A DNA stretch of 64,000 bases from Purpureocillium takamizusanense (GCF_022605165.1 NC_063069.1:1426001-1490000); one strand, 5' to 3'; positions 11,043 through 22,025 are shown, numbered from the stretch's first letter. The notes: generated from the sequence alone by a model not told the origin. Made by a program: numbers and translations.

Positions 11043-12989
11043 ATGTCTTCATCGGTGTTTTTCAAGTTCAAGTCCCAGAGGGAACCAACACGCGTTGAGT
11101 TCGACGGAACGGGCATCTCCGTCTTTGAACTCAAACGCGAAATCATCACCAAGAGCGGCCTAGGTGATGGCACCGACTTCGACCTCCAAATATATACCGA
11201 CGACAATAGCCAAGGTGAGTTGGACTGTACTCGTGTCGAGCCGCCAGGCTCGCTAACATGGTGCTCAGAATATGACGATGACACAACAATCGTACCGAGA
11301 TCTACGACGGTCATCGCCCGGCGACAGCCAGCAGCCAAGCCTGGGGCTGGCCGCGCCGCTCGTTATGTTTCAGGGAAGATGCCGGTGTCGGCCAAGAACG
11401 CTGGCCGTAAAGAGCAGGCTGCCAAAGCGTCGGCAGCAAAGCCCAGTACGAGTGCAATCAACCAAATGAACGCGGCCATGACCGAGGAGGAGAAGATGGC
11501 GGCCATGTTCGCCGCCCAAAGTGAACAATGGTCTGCCCAGCAGGAGGAGATGTCCCACCAAGCGCCTGTCTTCAAGCCTGGAGCCAAGCGGCCAGCAAAC
11601 GTCCCCGATCACGACCCCCCAAACGGCTACATATGCTATCGCTGCGGTAACAAGGGCCACTGGATCCAGCTGTGCCCAACCAATGACGACCCGGACTTTG
11701 ACAACCGGCCCCGGGTCAAGCGGACAACAGGCATTCCGCGCTCGTTTCTGCAAAAAGTCGACAAGTCTGTTGTCTTGGCTCAGTCCGAGGGAGACGAGTC
11801 GAAGCGGCCGTCTGGCATAATGGTCAACGCCGAGGGCGACTTTGTCATAGCTGAGCCAGACAAGGCTTCGTGGGAGCAGTTCCAGGCTAAGACGAAGTCC
11901 TCAATCGCCAGCAAGGAGGTGCAGGCCGAGAATAAGGAGGTGCAAGAACGCGGGCTGGAGTGCTCCATTGACAAGAAAATGTTCATAGAGCCTATGAAGA
12001 CGCCGTGCTGCAAGAAGACGTTTTGCAACGACTGCATCACAAATGCGCTTATCGAAAGCGACTTTGTCTGTCCTGCTTGTCAGACAGAGGGCGTGCTGAT
12101 CGATGATCTGACCGCCGACGAGGAGACAGCGAAGAAGATCCAGGACTATCTGAAGGAGAAGGAGACGGCCAAGTCGCCGCAGCCAGCTTCCCCGACGGCG
12201 GACACCGACAAGGCGGACACCACTGAGGAAAAGCCCGAGGACAAGGAGGATGACAAAACCGAGGACAAGGCCGAGGACCAGACGGAGAGGGCAGAGGGGA
12301 AGGAAGAAACAGATGCAAATGAAACCTCGGATTCGCCTACGTCGAAGCCCGCCACTCCGGCCTCGCCCCCCAAAGGGCCCAAGGCACTTGTCCAAGCCAA
12401 CGATCAAAAGGAGACTCACCAAGAAGCCAACACTAATCCGAAGAAGCGGCCCGCGGACGAGTTTTTGGAAAACCCCAAGATTCCCAAGGGCCCAAAGGCG
12501 ATGCAAAACCAGCAAAACATGATGCCGAACGCCATGAACGGCATGAACAATGGCATGCCTAACATGGGCATGAACAACATGATGTTCAACGGCATGGGCA
12601 TGATGCCTAATATGATGGGGATGCCCAACATGAATATGAACATGGGTATGCCAATGATGGGCATGCCGATGATGGGCATGGGGATGAACGACTTTGGCAT
12701 GAACGGCGGCTTTGGAGGCATGGGCGGCAATATGGGCTTCAACGGCATGTCAGGGATGAACGGCATGAATATGAATAACATGGGCATGCAGCAGCAGGGG
12801 CCCAACAACATGGGCGGCATGGGCGGCATGGGTGGCATGGGTCCCATGAACGGATTTCAGAATGGCGGCAACTTCCCGCAGCAAAACAACGCGGGCGAGG
12901 ATGACGCTTACTTCCGCAAGCCAGTCAACCCGCACCGACACCAGAATAAGCAACGGCGCGTGCGCCCCAGCGACTACCGCGAACTGTGA
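11043..12989 (+). CDS. mpe1: Mpe1/RBBP6-like subunit of the cleavage and polyadenylation factor
   Basis: Nuclear mRNA 3'-end processing factor. Exons 11043-11214 and 11269-12989 give 630 residues. The N-terminal DWNN ubiquitin-like domain (1 to about 78) opens MSSSVFFKFKSQ. A CCHC zinc knuckle (CYRCGNKGHWIQLC) is at about 180-193. A RING/U-box-like domain spans about 289-330 (CSID...PCCKKTFCNDC...CPAC). In it the second metal ligand position is Asp, matching the degenerate form in fungal Mpe1. An acidic, Lys-rich linker follows. Residues of roughly 490-600 form a Met/Asn/Gly-rich tract (repeats of NGMN, MGMP, GGMG), then a basic C-terminus. The 54-bp intron (11215-11268) is in frame and stop-free, so unspliced RNA would still be translated with 18 extra residues. 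The spliced junction restores the EYDDDT...IVPRS pattern typical of DWNN. Confidence 0.95.
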   Translation: MSSSVFFKFKSQREPTRVEFDGTGISVFELKREIITKSGLGDGTDFDLQIYTDDNSQGELDCTRVEPPGSLTWCSEYDDDTTIVPRSTTVIARRQPAAKPGAGRAARYVSGKMPVSAKNAGRKEQAAKASAAKPSTSAINQMNAAMTEEEKMAAMFAAQSEQWSAQQEEMSHQAPVFKPGAKRPANVPDHDPPNGYICYRCGNKGHWIQLCPTNDDPDFDNRPRVKRTTGIPRSFLQKVDKSVVLAQSEGDESKRPSGIMVNAEGDFVIAEPDKASWEQFQAKTKSSIASKEVQAENKEVQERGLECSIDKKMFIEPMKTPCCKKTFCNDCITNALIESDFVCPACQTEGVLIDDLTADEETAKKIQDYLKEKETAKSPQPASPTADTDKADTTEEKPEDKEDDKTEDKAEDQTERAEGKEETDANETSDSPTSKPATPASPPKGPKALVQANDQKETHQEANTNPKKRPADEFLENPKIPKGPKAMQNQQNMMPNAMNGMNNGMPNMGMNNMMFNGMGMMPNMMGMPNMNMNMGMPMMGMPMMGMGMNDFGMNGGFGGMGGNMGFNGMSGMNGMNMNNMGMQQQGPNNMGGMGGMGGMGPMNGFQNGGNFPQQNNAGEDDAYFRKPVNPHRHQNKQRRVRPSDYREL

Positions 12990-13448
12990 AGTGGCTCTGG
13001 GTGTCGAGGGGAGGAGGAGTTCTGCATATTATCATACTACCAGGCGCAAGAGCGGAGAGGCCACCATGTATGGGCTGGGCGTGGGTTGAGAGACCAGGGG
13101 TGCGGCATATTGTTTGGATGTCTTGGGCTCGGCGTTTGGCAAGGGCTTACCACGGCCGAGATCGTGTGTGCCCACATGAGGGCGCCTCGCGCGATGGTGC
13201 GCCTCCGGAGTCTTGATTTGAGCATGACGCCTCCATGACAATAAGGAGGCATGCATACATATACATTTTTTAATTCAAGCAAAGCTCTTGTACCAACGGG
13301 ACGGGGTAGTCGTTTATTGTGACATGTCTACATGTTTTATGTGTTGTGATGTCGTGACGCGAATCATGTCTCATCCAGGCCTACTACGTACATACATCCA
13401 TCCACACGAGCGCGAGATTGCGCCCTGCCATGCCTCTCCTCTTCACCT
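12990..13448. other. Convergent 3' flanks of mpe1 and get3
   Basis: No gene is seen. Both neighbours end here, so the stretch should hold their two 3' UTRs and polyadenylation sites. An AT-rich segment with ATACATATACATTTTTTAAT lies at about 13253-13275. Confidence 0.5.
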
Positions 13449-14160
13449 TCACTGAGGCGGCACATAGGGGGTAATCAACAGCTCGCTAAACTTTTCCAGC
13501 TTGTCCTTGCCGCGCACCTCCTCGACCAGCAGGGGCATCTTGACGACGTTGAAGTCCTCTGCGTAGAGCTCCTCGTACTGGTCGAGGTACTTCTTCTGCA
13601 TCTTGCGACGGGCGTTGCACTGGTCGCAGTCGCTCGTCTTCTTGGGGAAGAGGAGCTGGTTGACGACGATGCAGTGGGTGTCGATGCCGTAGCTGGCGAG
13701 CTCCTGGATCATGCGCTCCGTCTCGTAGAGCGAGAGGAACTCGGCGATGCAGACGCAGACAAAGGTGGTGAGGTCGGCGTCCTTGAACTGGGCGTTGACC
13801 TCGGCGATGGTCTCGCGCAGCGACTCGAGCTTCTCCATCATGTCGTTGAGGTTCTGGCCGTTGGGCAGGGCGCCGTTGGAGCCGAGGAAGCCGTTGAGCA
13901 GGGGGCCGTACTGCGACGAGAGCTGGGAGACCTTGGCGAGGGCCTTTTCGAGGACCGAGGGGAACTGGAGGAAGCGGAGGGTGTGGCCGGTGGGGGCGGT
14001 GTCGAAGATGATGGTCTCGTAGGAGAGCGACTTGACCTGCTTGAGGACCTCGGCAAAGGACATGGCCTCGTCGATGCCGGGGATCTATAGGGGAGACCAG
14101 AACGGTCCAGTTAGTCGTCTACCTAGGAAGAGCACGGGGGGTGGGGGAGCGTATGTCGAG

Positions 14161-14199
<39 letters not shown>

Positions 14200-14619
14200 C
14201 GCGCGAGGACGTACAGCAAAGGCCAGGTCCTGCATCATGCCGCCGATGCCGCCGCCCATGGCGTTGAGGTCGTCGGCGGGGCCGCCCCCGCCGTCGGCCT
14301 GGCCGGCGAGCAGGTCCTGCATGCTGCCGTTGGGGTCGATCTCCATGGCGCTGAGGTTGTGGAAGCCGTTGACGAGGCGGGCGTCCTTGCCAAACTTTTG
14401 CGAGAAGGCGTCGGAGAGGTTGTGGGCGGGGTCGGTGCTGATGAGCAGGACGGAGCGGCGGACGCGGGCGAGCTGGATGGCGAGGGAGCACGACGTGGTG
14501 GTCTTGCCGACGCCGCCCTTGCCGCCGACGAAGATCCAGCGCAGGGAGCGCTGGTCGAGGAGGGACTGGAGCGTGGGCTCGAGGGCGTCGTCGGCGGAGA
14601 CGACGGCCGTGGACGACAT
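13449..14619 (-). CDS. get3: Get3/ASNA1 ATPase of the tail-anchored protein insertion pathway
   Basis: Two exons, 14215-14619 and 13449-14084, with a 130-bp intron, giving 346 residues, the family's usual length. A deviant Walker A ([11 protein letters not shown]) is at about 32-42. The A-loop has [12 protein letters not shown]. Switch II is [15 protein letters not shown] near 163-177. The zinc CxxC that joins the homodimer is Cys288-Cys291. Get3 takes tail-anchored membrane proteins from the Sgt2/Get4-Get5 module and delivers them to the Get1-Get2 receptor at the ER. A Gly/Met-rich helical insert (near 115-130) matches the client-binding segment. The chosen ATG at 14619 gives the canonical start. 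The frame stays open upstream, but that part is His/Pro/Ser-rich and encoded by simple GGT/GGC repeats, so it is probably 5' UTR. The intron contains a long GA microsatellite. Confidence 0.96.
14164..14197. repeat. (GA)17 microsatellite in the get3 intron
   Basis: An uninterrupted GA run of about 34 bp inside the intron at 14085-14214. On the coding strand it is a CT run, so it could act as a polypyrimidine tract and its length could affect splicing. Confidence 0.95.
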
Positions 14620-16309
14620 GGTGGTGGTGGCGGCGGTGGTGGTGGTGGCGGCGGTGGTGGTGTCTGGCGGTCGAGCGAGCGAGTGACGACGGGGGGAGGG
14701 ATGGAGGGAGCGAGGAGGCGGGCGCCCGTCTGTGTCGGGGTCGAGGGCAGTGGCGGATTGTCTGGTGAACGAGCAGTATCGTCGTCGTCGTTGGCGCAGG
14801 TCTTTGGCTCTTGGGTGTCGCGTCGTTGTATGCGACGATGCAAACGTAGCTTGCTTCTGGAAGGCTCCCCTCGCTGCCCCTCCGTTGGTGGGATTCCATG
14901 AGGCGACCCCTCGGTGGAGGCTAGCGCATTGACTCCCACTGGCGGGGCGGGATTCAGGGCATTGGCTGTCCGTTCCAAGGCTGCGCAGGAGCTTGAGACC
15001 AGGCAAGGTGCTGATCTGATGGCGGGGCAGCAACGCCTCCTCCTCCCAGCGGGTGCCCGTGGCGGGGTTCATCAATGAGGGGTCCCGTCGATGGATGGAT
15101 GGACTGGTATTCTTCAATCTTGCGCTTTTAGATTTCGGGTGTGAGCCGTGACCAGTAAATAGACAAAGCAGGAAGAGGTAAACTCGTAATTATTCTCAAC
15201 TGTTGTCCAACGTGATACCTACCATCGTCTGTTCCAAGCCCTTTCTCACCGGCCAGCGCGACATACAAGGTACGTACTTGTGAAGCAAAGCTGTCTAACA
15301 TGAATGGCTGTCCGGCCCGAGGCTGGAGGTTTTCGGGCCAGTGACAAAGTACAACGAAGTATGTACTTCGTACCAACCGCACAACAGGTGTGTTATAAAA
15401 AAATTTCCCCAAGATCCCTCCTACATTCGCACAATGCACGGATGGTTGTTAGCTGCACAGATCTTTCCATGTTTTCCATCCACCAACCACCATTCAGCAC
15501 CCGCCATCTGCTGATAAGACCCTGCACGGCAGTGGCCCGTCGCAACTCCAATGCTTGGTACATGCATGCTCTCATGACGCCTCGAATCAGCTCAGGACAT
15601 ACCGGGTCGGTTGATAACAGTCGATCAAGCCCGTCAAAGGCCCGTCGCTCTCGTTGCTCTCGCCGCCGTCTTGGGCGTCACCGCTCGTCGCCGGTATCGT
15701 AGCTACACAGACTGATGCAACCCCCCCCCCCCCCCAAGGCAAAAGGCGAGCCCGGTCCCCTTGTCCTTGCTAACTGAACCAACGGGGGGTCAACAGCTCT
15801 CGCGCCCTCTGCCATTCCACGTACGTCCTTGGGGGTGCCCTCCTTGTTGGCCCGTTGCTTTTTTTTCTTCCCCATGTCAAGAAGCCAACAGCACACGCCC
15901 TTTCACGGCCCCGTACGAAATCGACGCGAGAAAGCCACCCGCCAGACAGACAGACAAACCCGCAATGACGAGAGCCCCGGCCGGGCCCTATCATGTGGCA
16001 AGCTTACCGTCGGGACGGGCAGGTGGGCCGGGTGTTAGTCTTAGGCGTAGTGCGTGCGTGCGTGAGTGATAAGTGTGTTTGAAATCCGGCGGGCATCAGG
16101 GATCAGAGCCAGGCTTGATTCCTCTTTTTCCCATCCCGCGGTCCCCCCCGGCCGTTCAATTGCCCTTGCTGTCACGTCTTGGTTCTTTTTCTTTGGCATT
16201 TTCATAGACTCAGGGCGTGTCGGACTTTCCTTTCACAGCTGCTCGGGCCGCCTCTATCTATCCGCCCCAAAAAAAATCCAACCCTTTTCTCCTTGATGAA
16301 ACGAACACC
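14620..16309. promoter_or_regulatory. Divergent promoter region between get3 and the MOSC fusion gene
   Basis: No convincing gene. The stretch holds trinucleotide-like GGT/GGC repeats just upstream of the get3 ATG (about 14620-14665). It also holds a pair of opposed palindrome copies, ACGAAGTA at 15354-15361 and TACTTCGTAC at 15364-15373, and a C15 run at 15721-15735. The segment before 16310 is pyrimidine-rich and ends in CACCATG, a favourable start context. Confidence 0.5.
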
Positions 16310-18102
16310 ATGACGGTCCCTGCCACGGTGAGCCTCACGGATCCCTTCGAGGTGGATACCCTCCTCGAGATCCGGACCTCGGCCATGAAGAAGATGGCTG
16401 GCCTGAACGTTCAGTCGGGCATCGATAAGAAGCTCTGCCCCGGGCCCATGAAGGTGGGCAAGCTGGGCCTCGAGGGGGACGAGCACGACCCGACCTTTCA
16501 CGGCGGGCCCGACAAGGCGATTCTGGGGTGTAAGTCGTCATCGTCCTTGTTGTTGCCGCCCCTGTCCGTCTTTCCTTGTTCTCTCGACGCAAACATGTTG
16601 TTGCCCGTGCGTGTAGCTGAACGGTCATCATCATCACAGACTGCTCATCGCACTACGCCGGCTGGCAGCGGTCATACCCCGAGCGGAGGGACCGCTTCGT
16701 GCCCGGCGGCTTCGGCGAGAACTTTGTGACGGCGCGGATGAACGAGCGCAACGTCTGCATCGGCGACGTCGTGTCCGTCGGGCCCGAGCTCGTGCTGCAG
16801 GTCTCGCTCCCGCGGCAGCCCTGCTTCAAGCTCAACCACCGCTTCTCGCTCAAGAACTTTGCGCCCCTCACGTACCAGACGAGCCGCACGGGGTGGTACT
16901 ACCGCGTCGTCCGCGAGGGCGTCGTCCGCGCCGGCGACCAGATCCGCCTCGTCGAGCGCCCCTGGCCCCAGTGGACCGTCGAGCGCGTCCAGGAGTACCT
17001 GCACCGCGTCACCGACGACCTCGACATGAACCGCCAGCTCGCCGCCGTCGACGCCCTGGGCGAGGAGAGCCGCGGGCAGTTCCGCAAGAGGGTCGCAAAG
17101 GCCATGCGGAAGGCGGCCCGGGCTGCTGCTGCCGCCGCCGGTGAGGACGACGACACGTGGAGGGATTTCAGGATCACGGCCCGCAGCATGGAGACGTCCA
17201 GGGTCGTGTCGCTGATGCTCGAGGCCGTCGTCCCGGATCCCGACCCGGAGCTCCTGCCGCTGCCCGGGTCGCACGCGCGGATCAAGCTGCCCAACGGCCT
17301 CGTCCGCTCCTACTCGCTCGTCGCCGGCGGGGACAGCCTCTCCAAAGTCTCGGACAGGTTCGAGCTGGGCGTCGCGCTCGACGCCCACAGCCGCGGCGGC
17401 TCGCGCTACCTCCACGAGAAGGCACGGGTCGGCGACGTGGTCCAGGTCGGGCGCATCACCGCGGGCATGGGCTTCGCCAAGGCCGCGAGCAACCACTGCT
17501 TCGTCGCCGGCGGCATCGGCATCACGGCCTTCCTGGCGCTCATACGGCGCGTGGACAAGATCCACCTCAACTACAAGCTGCACTACGCTGTGCGCTCCGC
17601 CGACGAGATGCCCTACCGCGACCGCCTGGAGCCCTACCGCCACAACATCGTCATCTACGACAAGTCCAGGGGCGAGAGGATGGACGTCGCGCAGATCGTC
17701 AAGGGCCTGATGTGGAACAGCCACCTGTACGTCTGCGGGCCCAACCGCATGATGGAGGCCGCAAAGGCCGCGGTGGAAGAGGCGGGCATCTCCCCGGGCG
17801 AGGTCCACTACGAGGCGTTTGCCGCCGACATCTCGGGCGACCCGTTCGAGGTGGAAGTGACGGGCAGCAAGAAGAGCCAGGTCCTCGCGGTCGGAGAGGA
17901 CGAGAGCCTCCTCGAAGTCCTGAGGCGGGAGATGCCCGACTTCCCCTCGAGCTGCGAGGTGGGCAACTGCGGTACCTGCAAAATCACGGTGAGGAGCGGA
18001 CGCGTGGATCACAGGGGCTCCGCGTTGCTGCCCGAGGAGCAGGAGACGTCTATGCTGGCGTGCGTCAGCCGTGGCATCGGCAGGATAGCCATCGAGGTCT
18101 GA
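16310..18102 (+). CDS. MOSC domain fused to a flavin reductase and 2Fe-2S ferredoxin
   Basis: Exons 16310-16529 and 16640-18102 (110-bp intron) give 560 residues. Residues of about 1-190 form a MOSC domain (the sulfur-carrier fold of molybdenum cofactor sulfurases and of YiiM-like proteins), with the family Cys in RQPCFKL at about 135. An Ala-rich spacer is near 230-245. A ferredoxin-NADP reductase-like module follows, with an FAD-binding RSYS near 296-299, a nucleotide-binding GGIGITAF near 364 and VCGPNRMM near 439. The C-terminal plant-type ferredoxin has Cys512-x4-Cys517-x2-Cys520-x27-Cys548. The order is that of phthalate-dioxygenase-reductase-like chains with MOSC in front, a fusion known mainly from bacteria and some fungi. 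It probably reduces a hydroxylated or oxidised substrate using NAD(P)H electrons passed through flavin and Fe-S; the substrate is unknown. Start chosen at CACCATGACG; an in-frame ATG lies 31 codons upstream. Confidence 0.9.
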
Positions 18103-18375
18103 ATTCCAATGTGACAATTACTCAACAATATTATCATTATGATTACCTCTCCCTCGTCAGTGTGCGACCGTCATCCCGAGACCAGACGTCTTTCGCGCAT
18201 CTCTGTATCCGCCAACACCCCGCGGTTACCACAAGACGTGCCTCAGTTTTTTTGTATCCCACAAACTTCCACAAATGTTGTGTCGTGCCTTGCGTGGCTC
18301 CCAAAGGTCTTCCTGACCTGCCTTTTACTCCCGACTCCCGTGTCTCCAAGGCACTCTCGATGTTCACGGTGCAGT

Positions 18376-20921
18376 TCAACTGTTATCATCTGACGACTCA
18401 TCGTCGTCGTCGTCCTCCTCCTCCTCCTCCTCCTCCTCTTCCGACTCTTCCGACTCTTCCCTCGGACGGTACACCAGGCCAATTCCCTCAAGCAGGCCGT
18501 TTTCCTCGAGTGGGTGTTAGTGACAAGCCGGGGGAAAATATCTTCTGGGGATCGCGGCAGCCGCAGTAGCGCGAGGGCAACGCACCATGAAGCCGTGTAT
18601 GCCCACGGCGTCGTGTATAAACGACAAAGCAGGAGTCTTGGGTCGCGGCCCGAAGGACGACGCCAGCGGGGCCGACAGCCGTCCGACGCGCCGTTTGCTC
18701 GTGTAAATCTTGAAATCGAATGCGTTAGTTGTTTTCGAGTTCCCCCGGGGTGTATTGTGATCGGTAGCCGGGGGTGTATGTGTATTTATTCGTACGGTGA
18801 TTTCGTCTGGGCCATATCGGTGGCGCCGGTGTATTATGTTTGTGAGGCGTTCGCCGTCGGAAAAGTCGATCTGGAAACTGTTGTGCGTTTCCGCCTCCTG
18901 CCCAATCACATTCGTGTGGTCGCCGAGGAGTAAGTGCGTCTGGATCCCGACGATGCGTCTCTCGGCGTTGATGTGCACCGTGATGGTGAGCTTGTCGTCG
19001 TCGGGGAGGACGGCCTCGGGCCCTCCGAAGAAGCCCACGAAGCACGGCCTCGACGTCGAGAACCTCATAGCAGACGTGCCACTCAATGTAGTGAAGAGCC
19101 CGTAGATGAGGCCCATCGGGGGCACGTCCGGGATCCAGCTGACTGAGTCGCGCTGGTCCAGGCCTTCCTCGTCCTGGTCCGGCGCGGGGCAGTGCAGGCT
19201 GCGTAGCGACATGGACAGAAGCCTCAGACCCTAGTAGATGGTAGTTAGAAAATAATGTATGTAGCAATGCCTTATTTGGGGGCACGGGTAGTAGTACATC
19301 GAATCCGGCCGAAATTTGCGAAAGCCTCGTCGGCCACTTGGAAACCGTGGGAGGGCTTCGTCCGATGACCAGGCGTCTCTTGGGTATGTCGGCGCGATCG
19401 CTAATCCACGCCGACAGCTCTTGCTCGAAAGTTACCGCGGCGATGCCTCGCACGCCCTCATTGTCGATGGCCAGGTGGAATCCGTACAGTTCGAAGCCGT
19501 CGGGGTGGTCGTCACACTCAGGCCAGGTAAGGGTTTGGAGGGTGGACTCGGAGACGTAGCCCATGTTCTGCCTCTGGCCCATGATGCTCTCAAACTGTAG
19601 TCCAGACACGAACTTCTCGCCGAAGATACTGACCGTGCAGACCGCCACGGAGCGAATCTTGTCGACATCCGGGAGGTGTATGCGGCGGAAGACGAACCCG
19701 CTGGTATGAATCAGGAACGGCTGCTTCTGATCTTCGATCCACTTGGACGTGGACGCCTCGCCCTTGGCCCCGTTGTTGTCCGTCGTGACCTCGTCCGAGC
19801 CTGGTTCCGGCTCGGGTATGGGTGTCCCATCGCACGGGACGCCGAACACCTGGTCGACCAGCGTGGTGATGGCGACGGCGAGCTTATACACGCGCTTGCG
19901 GTTGACGAGGGCAGGGTGGTGGTACATGGCTCTGTAGTTCATGTAAATCATGCGCCACTTGCCACGATATTCGTCCTCGACGTCGTGCGCCTCCCAGACG
20001 TGTGCAAACTCGTGTCCGACTCGGAAGCGTGAGTGGAAAAAGGTGTCGGCGAGGGGCATGAGAGCGATGCGCCGGGATGCGAGGCGTAGGTTGTAGACGT
20101 CGCAGCTCCGGAGATGTGCAAAGATTTCGGTGATGACCTCGTACGGCAGCTGCGAGAGCCTGCCGCCGCCCGAGACGTCGTCGGTGAGAAACGGGTTCGG
20201 GGAAGGCTGGCGCGATGGCACAAATTCCTCCTTCCACTGTATGATCTTGCCAGCCAAATGGTCTTCCTCCAAGGGGTCCCAGGCTTCAACTTCTTCAGGT
20301 GAGGATTCCTCTAGCTCAAAGGGGTAGTCGTTGTCGATGACGAGGGCGTCTTCTGTGCTGAGGAACTCGGTGTCGGCTGTGATTTGGTACAGGCCCAGAT
20401 AGCTGTGTCCCCAGTACATGACGCCCTGAGGGCACGGGAACGAGCGCAGGACGTTGAAAAGGGCTTGGAGGCCCCGACTCGACGTGTCCAGGCCGTCAAC
20501 AACGCTGGCCATGATATCCCAGCAAGAGGAGTGAAACGGAAAGCCCCAGCGGCCCTCCTCGACGCTGTCTGCGGGGGGGACGGGCGGATCATTGAAGCCC
20601 TTGCGCATGAGACGGATGAGCTCGGTCGAGGGCGTGGGCTCATCCAAGATGGACTCATCGTCATCGAGGACGACGCAGTCGAATGGGGGATCCTGGCGTT
20701 CGTCCCTGCGCAGGCTGACGCCCGAGAGGCGCGCGGGAGCAGTCCGGCCATCCTCGACGTAGACTGAATGAAAAAGGAACCGGTCAGTTGCGTCCAGGAA
20801 GCGATAGGTTGTGGGTCCTAATAGTACCGGCCCGGTATAGTGTCATCCACGGGGCGAGTGGTGCTTCGTCTTCATCCTTGATTCCCGCGCCACAGCAGCA
20901 GCACGTCACGATCTCGAGCAT
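18376..20921 (-). CDS. F-box protein with acidic C-terminal tail
   Basis: Four exons: 20828-20921, 19298-20763, 18586-19230 and 18376-18504. Their sum is 2334 nt, or 777 residues. The first exon encodes a Cys cluster (CCCCGAG, near 7-13) and a WMTLYRA segment that joins YVEDG. This matches the N-terminus of the large fungal F-box group that starts with a Cys pair and a PWL/xYRAV-like segment. The F-box lies near 233-275 (RLSQLPYEVITEIFAHLRSC). The remainder is the long variable region of this family, with no repeats I can name. The last exon is almost wholly Glu then Asp (about ten Glu, four Asp, then ESSDDNS). Such proteins recruit targets to SCF ubiquitin ligases; the target is unknown. The first two introns open with GTACTA, a weak donor. 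Those borders rest on frame and family pattern and are less sure than the third intron, which has GTGCGT and a CACTAAC branch site. Confidence 0.8.
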
Positions 20922-21320
20922 GATGGAGAATCACGGCCGCGACGGATCGATCGCTGCAGTATTGAAGATTTGGTTTCTGTCGTCTGTGATTGAATAACGG
21001 ATCAAAGTCAAGTTGATGAGAAACGCTGAGGAGTTGTGTGTGTGGCAACTTGAGGTGAAGGAGCGATCAAGCGGCGGAGCGTGGCGATGGCTTCTCGGCG
21101 TGAAGAAGGAGGGAGAAAACAATTGAAGCAACAGGCAGCAACGCGTCGTACACAATTTATAGTCAAGCGGGCATCATGCCAGAATTGCAGTGAATCACTA
21201 ACAGTTGATAGAACCTACTCGCAACGCTGAACGGCCAAGGGTGAAGGGGCTGTTGCCATGGGAAGCTGTTCACGAGCTGTTCACGACGCGCCACAGGTCC
21301 AGCCCAGGCCCAGGGTTACC
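20922..21320. other. Upstream region of the F-box gene
   Basis: About 400 bp between two minus-strand genes. It should contain the F-box gene promoter and the 3' UTR of the acetyltransferase gene. No frame with recognisable content is seen. Confidence 0.5.
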
Positions 21321-22025
21321 TCATTTCCGCAGGCGCAGGTGCACCACCACGTCCTTTGAAGACTCTTTCCTCAGGGGTAGCCGCCCCTCGTGCTCGAAGC
21401 GACCCAGCTCCTCAAAGCCCAGCTTCTCCAGTACGCGGATGCTCGCGCCGTTGTCGCTGTGCGCGCTGGCCCTGATCTCGAAAGGCCTGGCCGTCGAGCC
21501 CCTCCGAGCCGTGCGCTGCCGGACATATGCGTCGAGGAACCCGCGCAGGCTTTCAGTGGCGTATCCGTGGCCCCAGGAGTCTGGGTGGAACAGATAGCCC
21601 AGCTCGACCACGCTCCCGTCGTCTTCAGGGTCGGCCGCGGGCTCGGACGGCAGGCGAAAGGTTGACGAGAGGAGCGTCACGATACCCATTACTGCTTCAG
21701 GGGCGGTGGACTGCAGTTCCGTCGTCCTGGGTAGCACGGCAAAGGCTGTTTTGACCTTGTTGCCTGTAGCATTGCGCGAGAGGACCCCCGCCATCCATTG
21801 CTGGCTGTCTGCCTTGGTCTTGCATGCCCCGCGATAACTAGGCTTTGTGAGCCACAAAAAGGCGATTGATATGTCGGCGGACTTGCATGGGCTGTCTCAC
21901 CTCCATTGCGTGGCCAGTTCGTTGCTCCAAAGCCGATGGTACCAGTCCAGATCTTGACTCCCCTCATCGTTGGTGTGGAGCTGCTTGAGCAACAGACGAG
22001 GTGTTTGAATCTCGTCCGCATCCAT
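21321..22025 (-). CDS. GNAT-family N-acetyltransferase (RimJ/RimL type)
   Basis: Two exons, 21901-22025 and 21321-21837, with a 63-bp intron, giving 213 residues. The start MDADEIQTPRLLLKQL is typical of the Acetyltransf_3/RimJ-like branch (TPRLLL). Further family marks are ELGYLFHPDSWGHGYATE near the middle, the acetyl-CoA-binding beta-bulge plus Gly-rich turn. NGASIRVLEKLGFEELGRFE near the end is the N-x-x-S-x-x-x-x-x-K-x-G-F motif. The protein probably transfers acetyl from acetyl-CoA to an amine, either a protein N-terminus or a small molecule; the sequence does not tell which. The first exon was added because the frame after the intron lacks the beta-1 strand and because the donor GTGAGA and acceptor CCTAG fit. 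Confidence 0.88.

Noticed and set aside
16672..18117. 481-codon open frame antisense to the MOSC-reductase fusion
   Set aside because: It mirrors a gene with strong G/C third-position bias, has no recognisable domain and lies opposite clear catalytic motifs.
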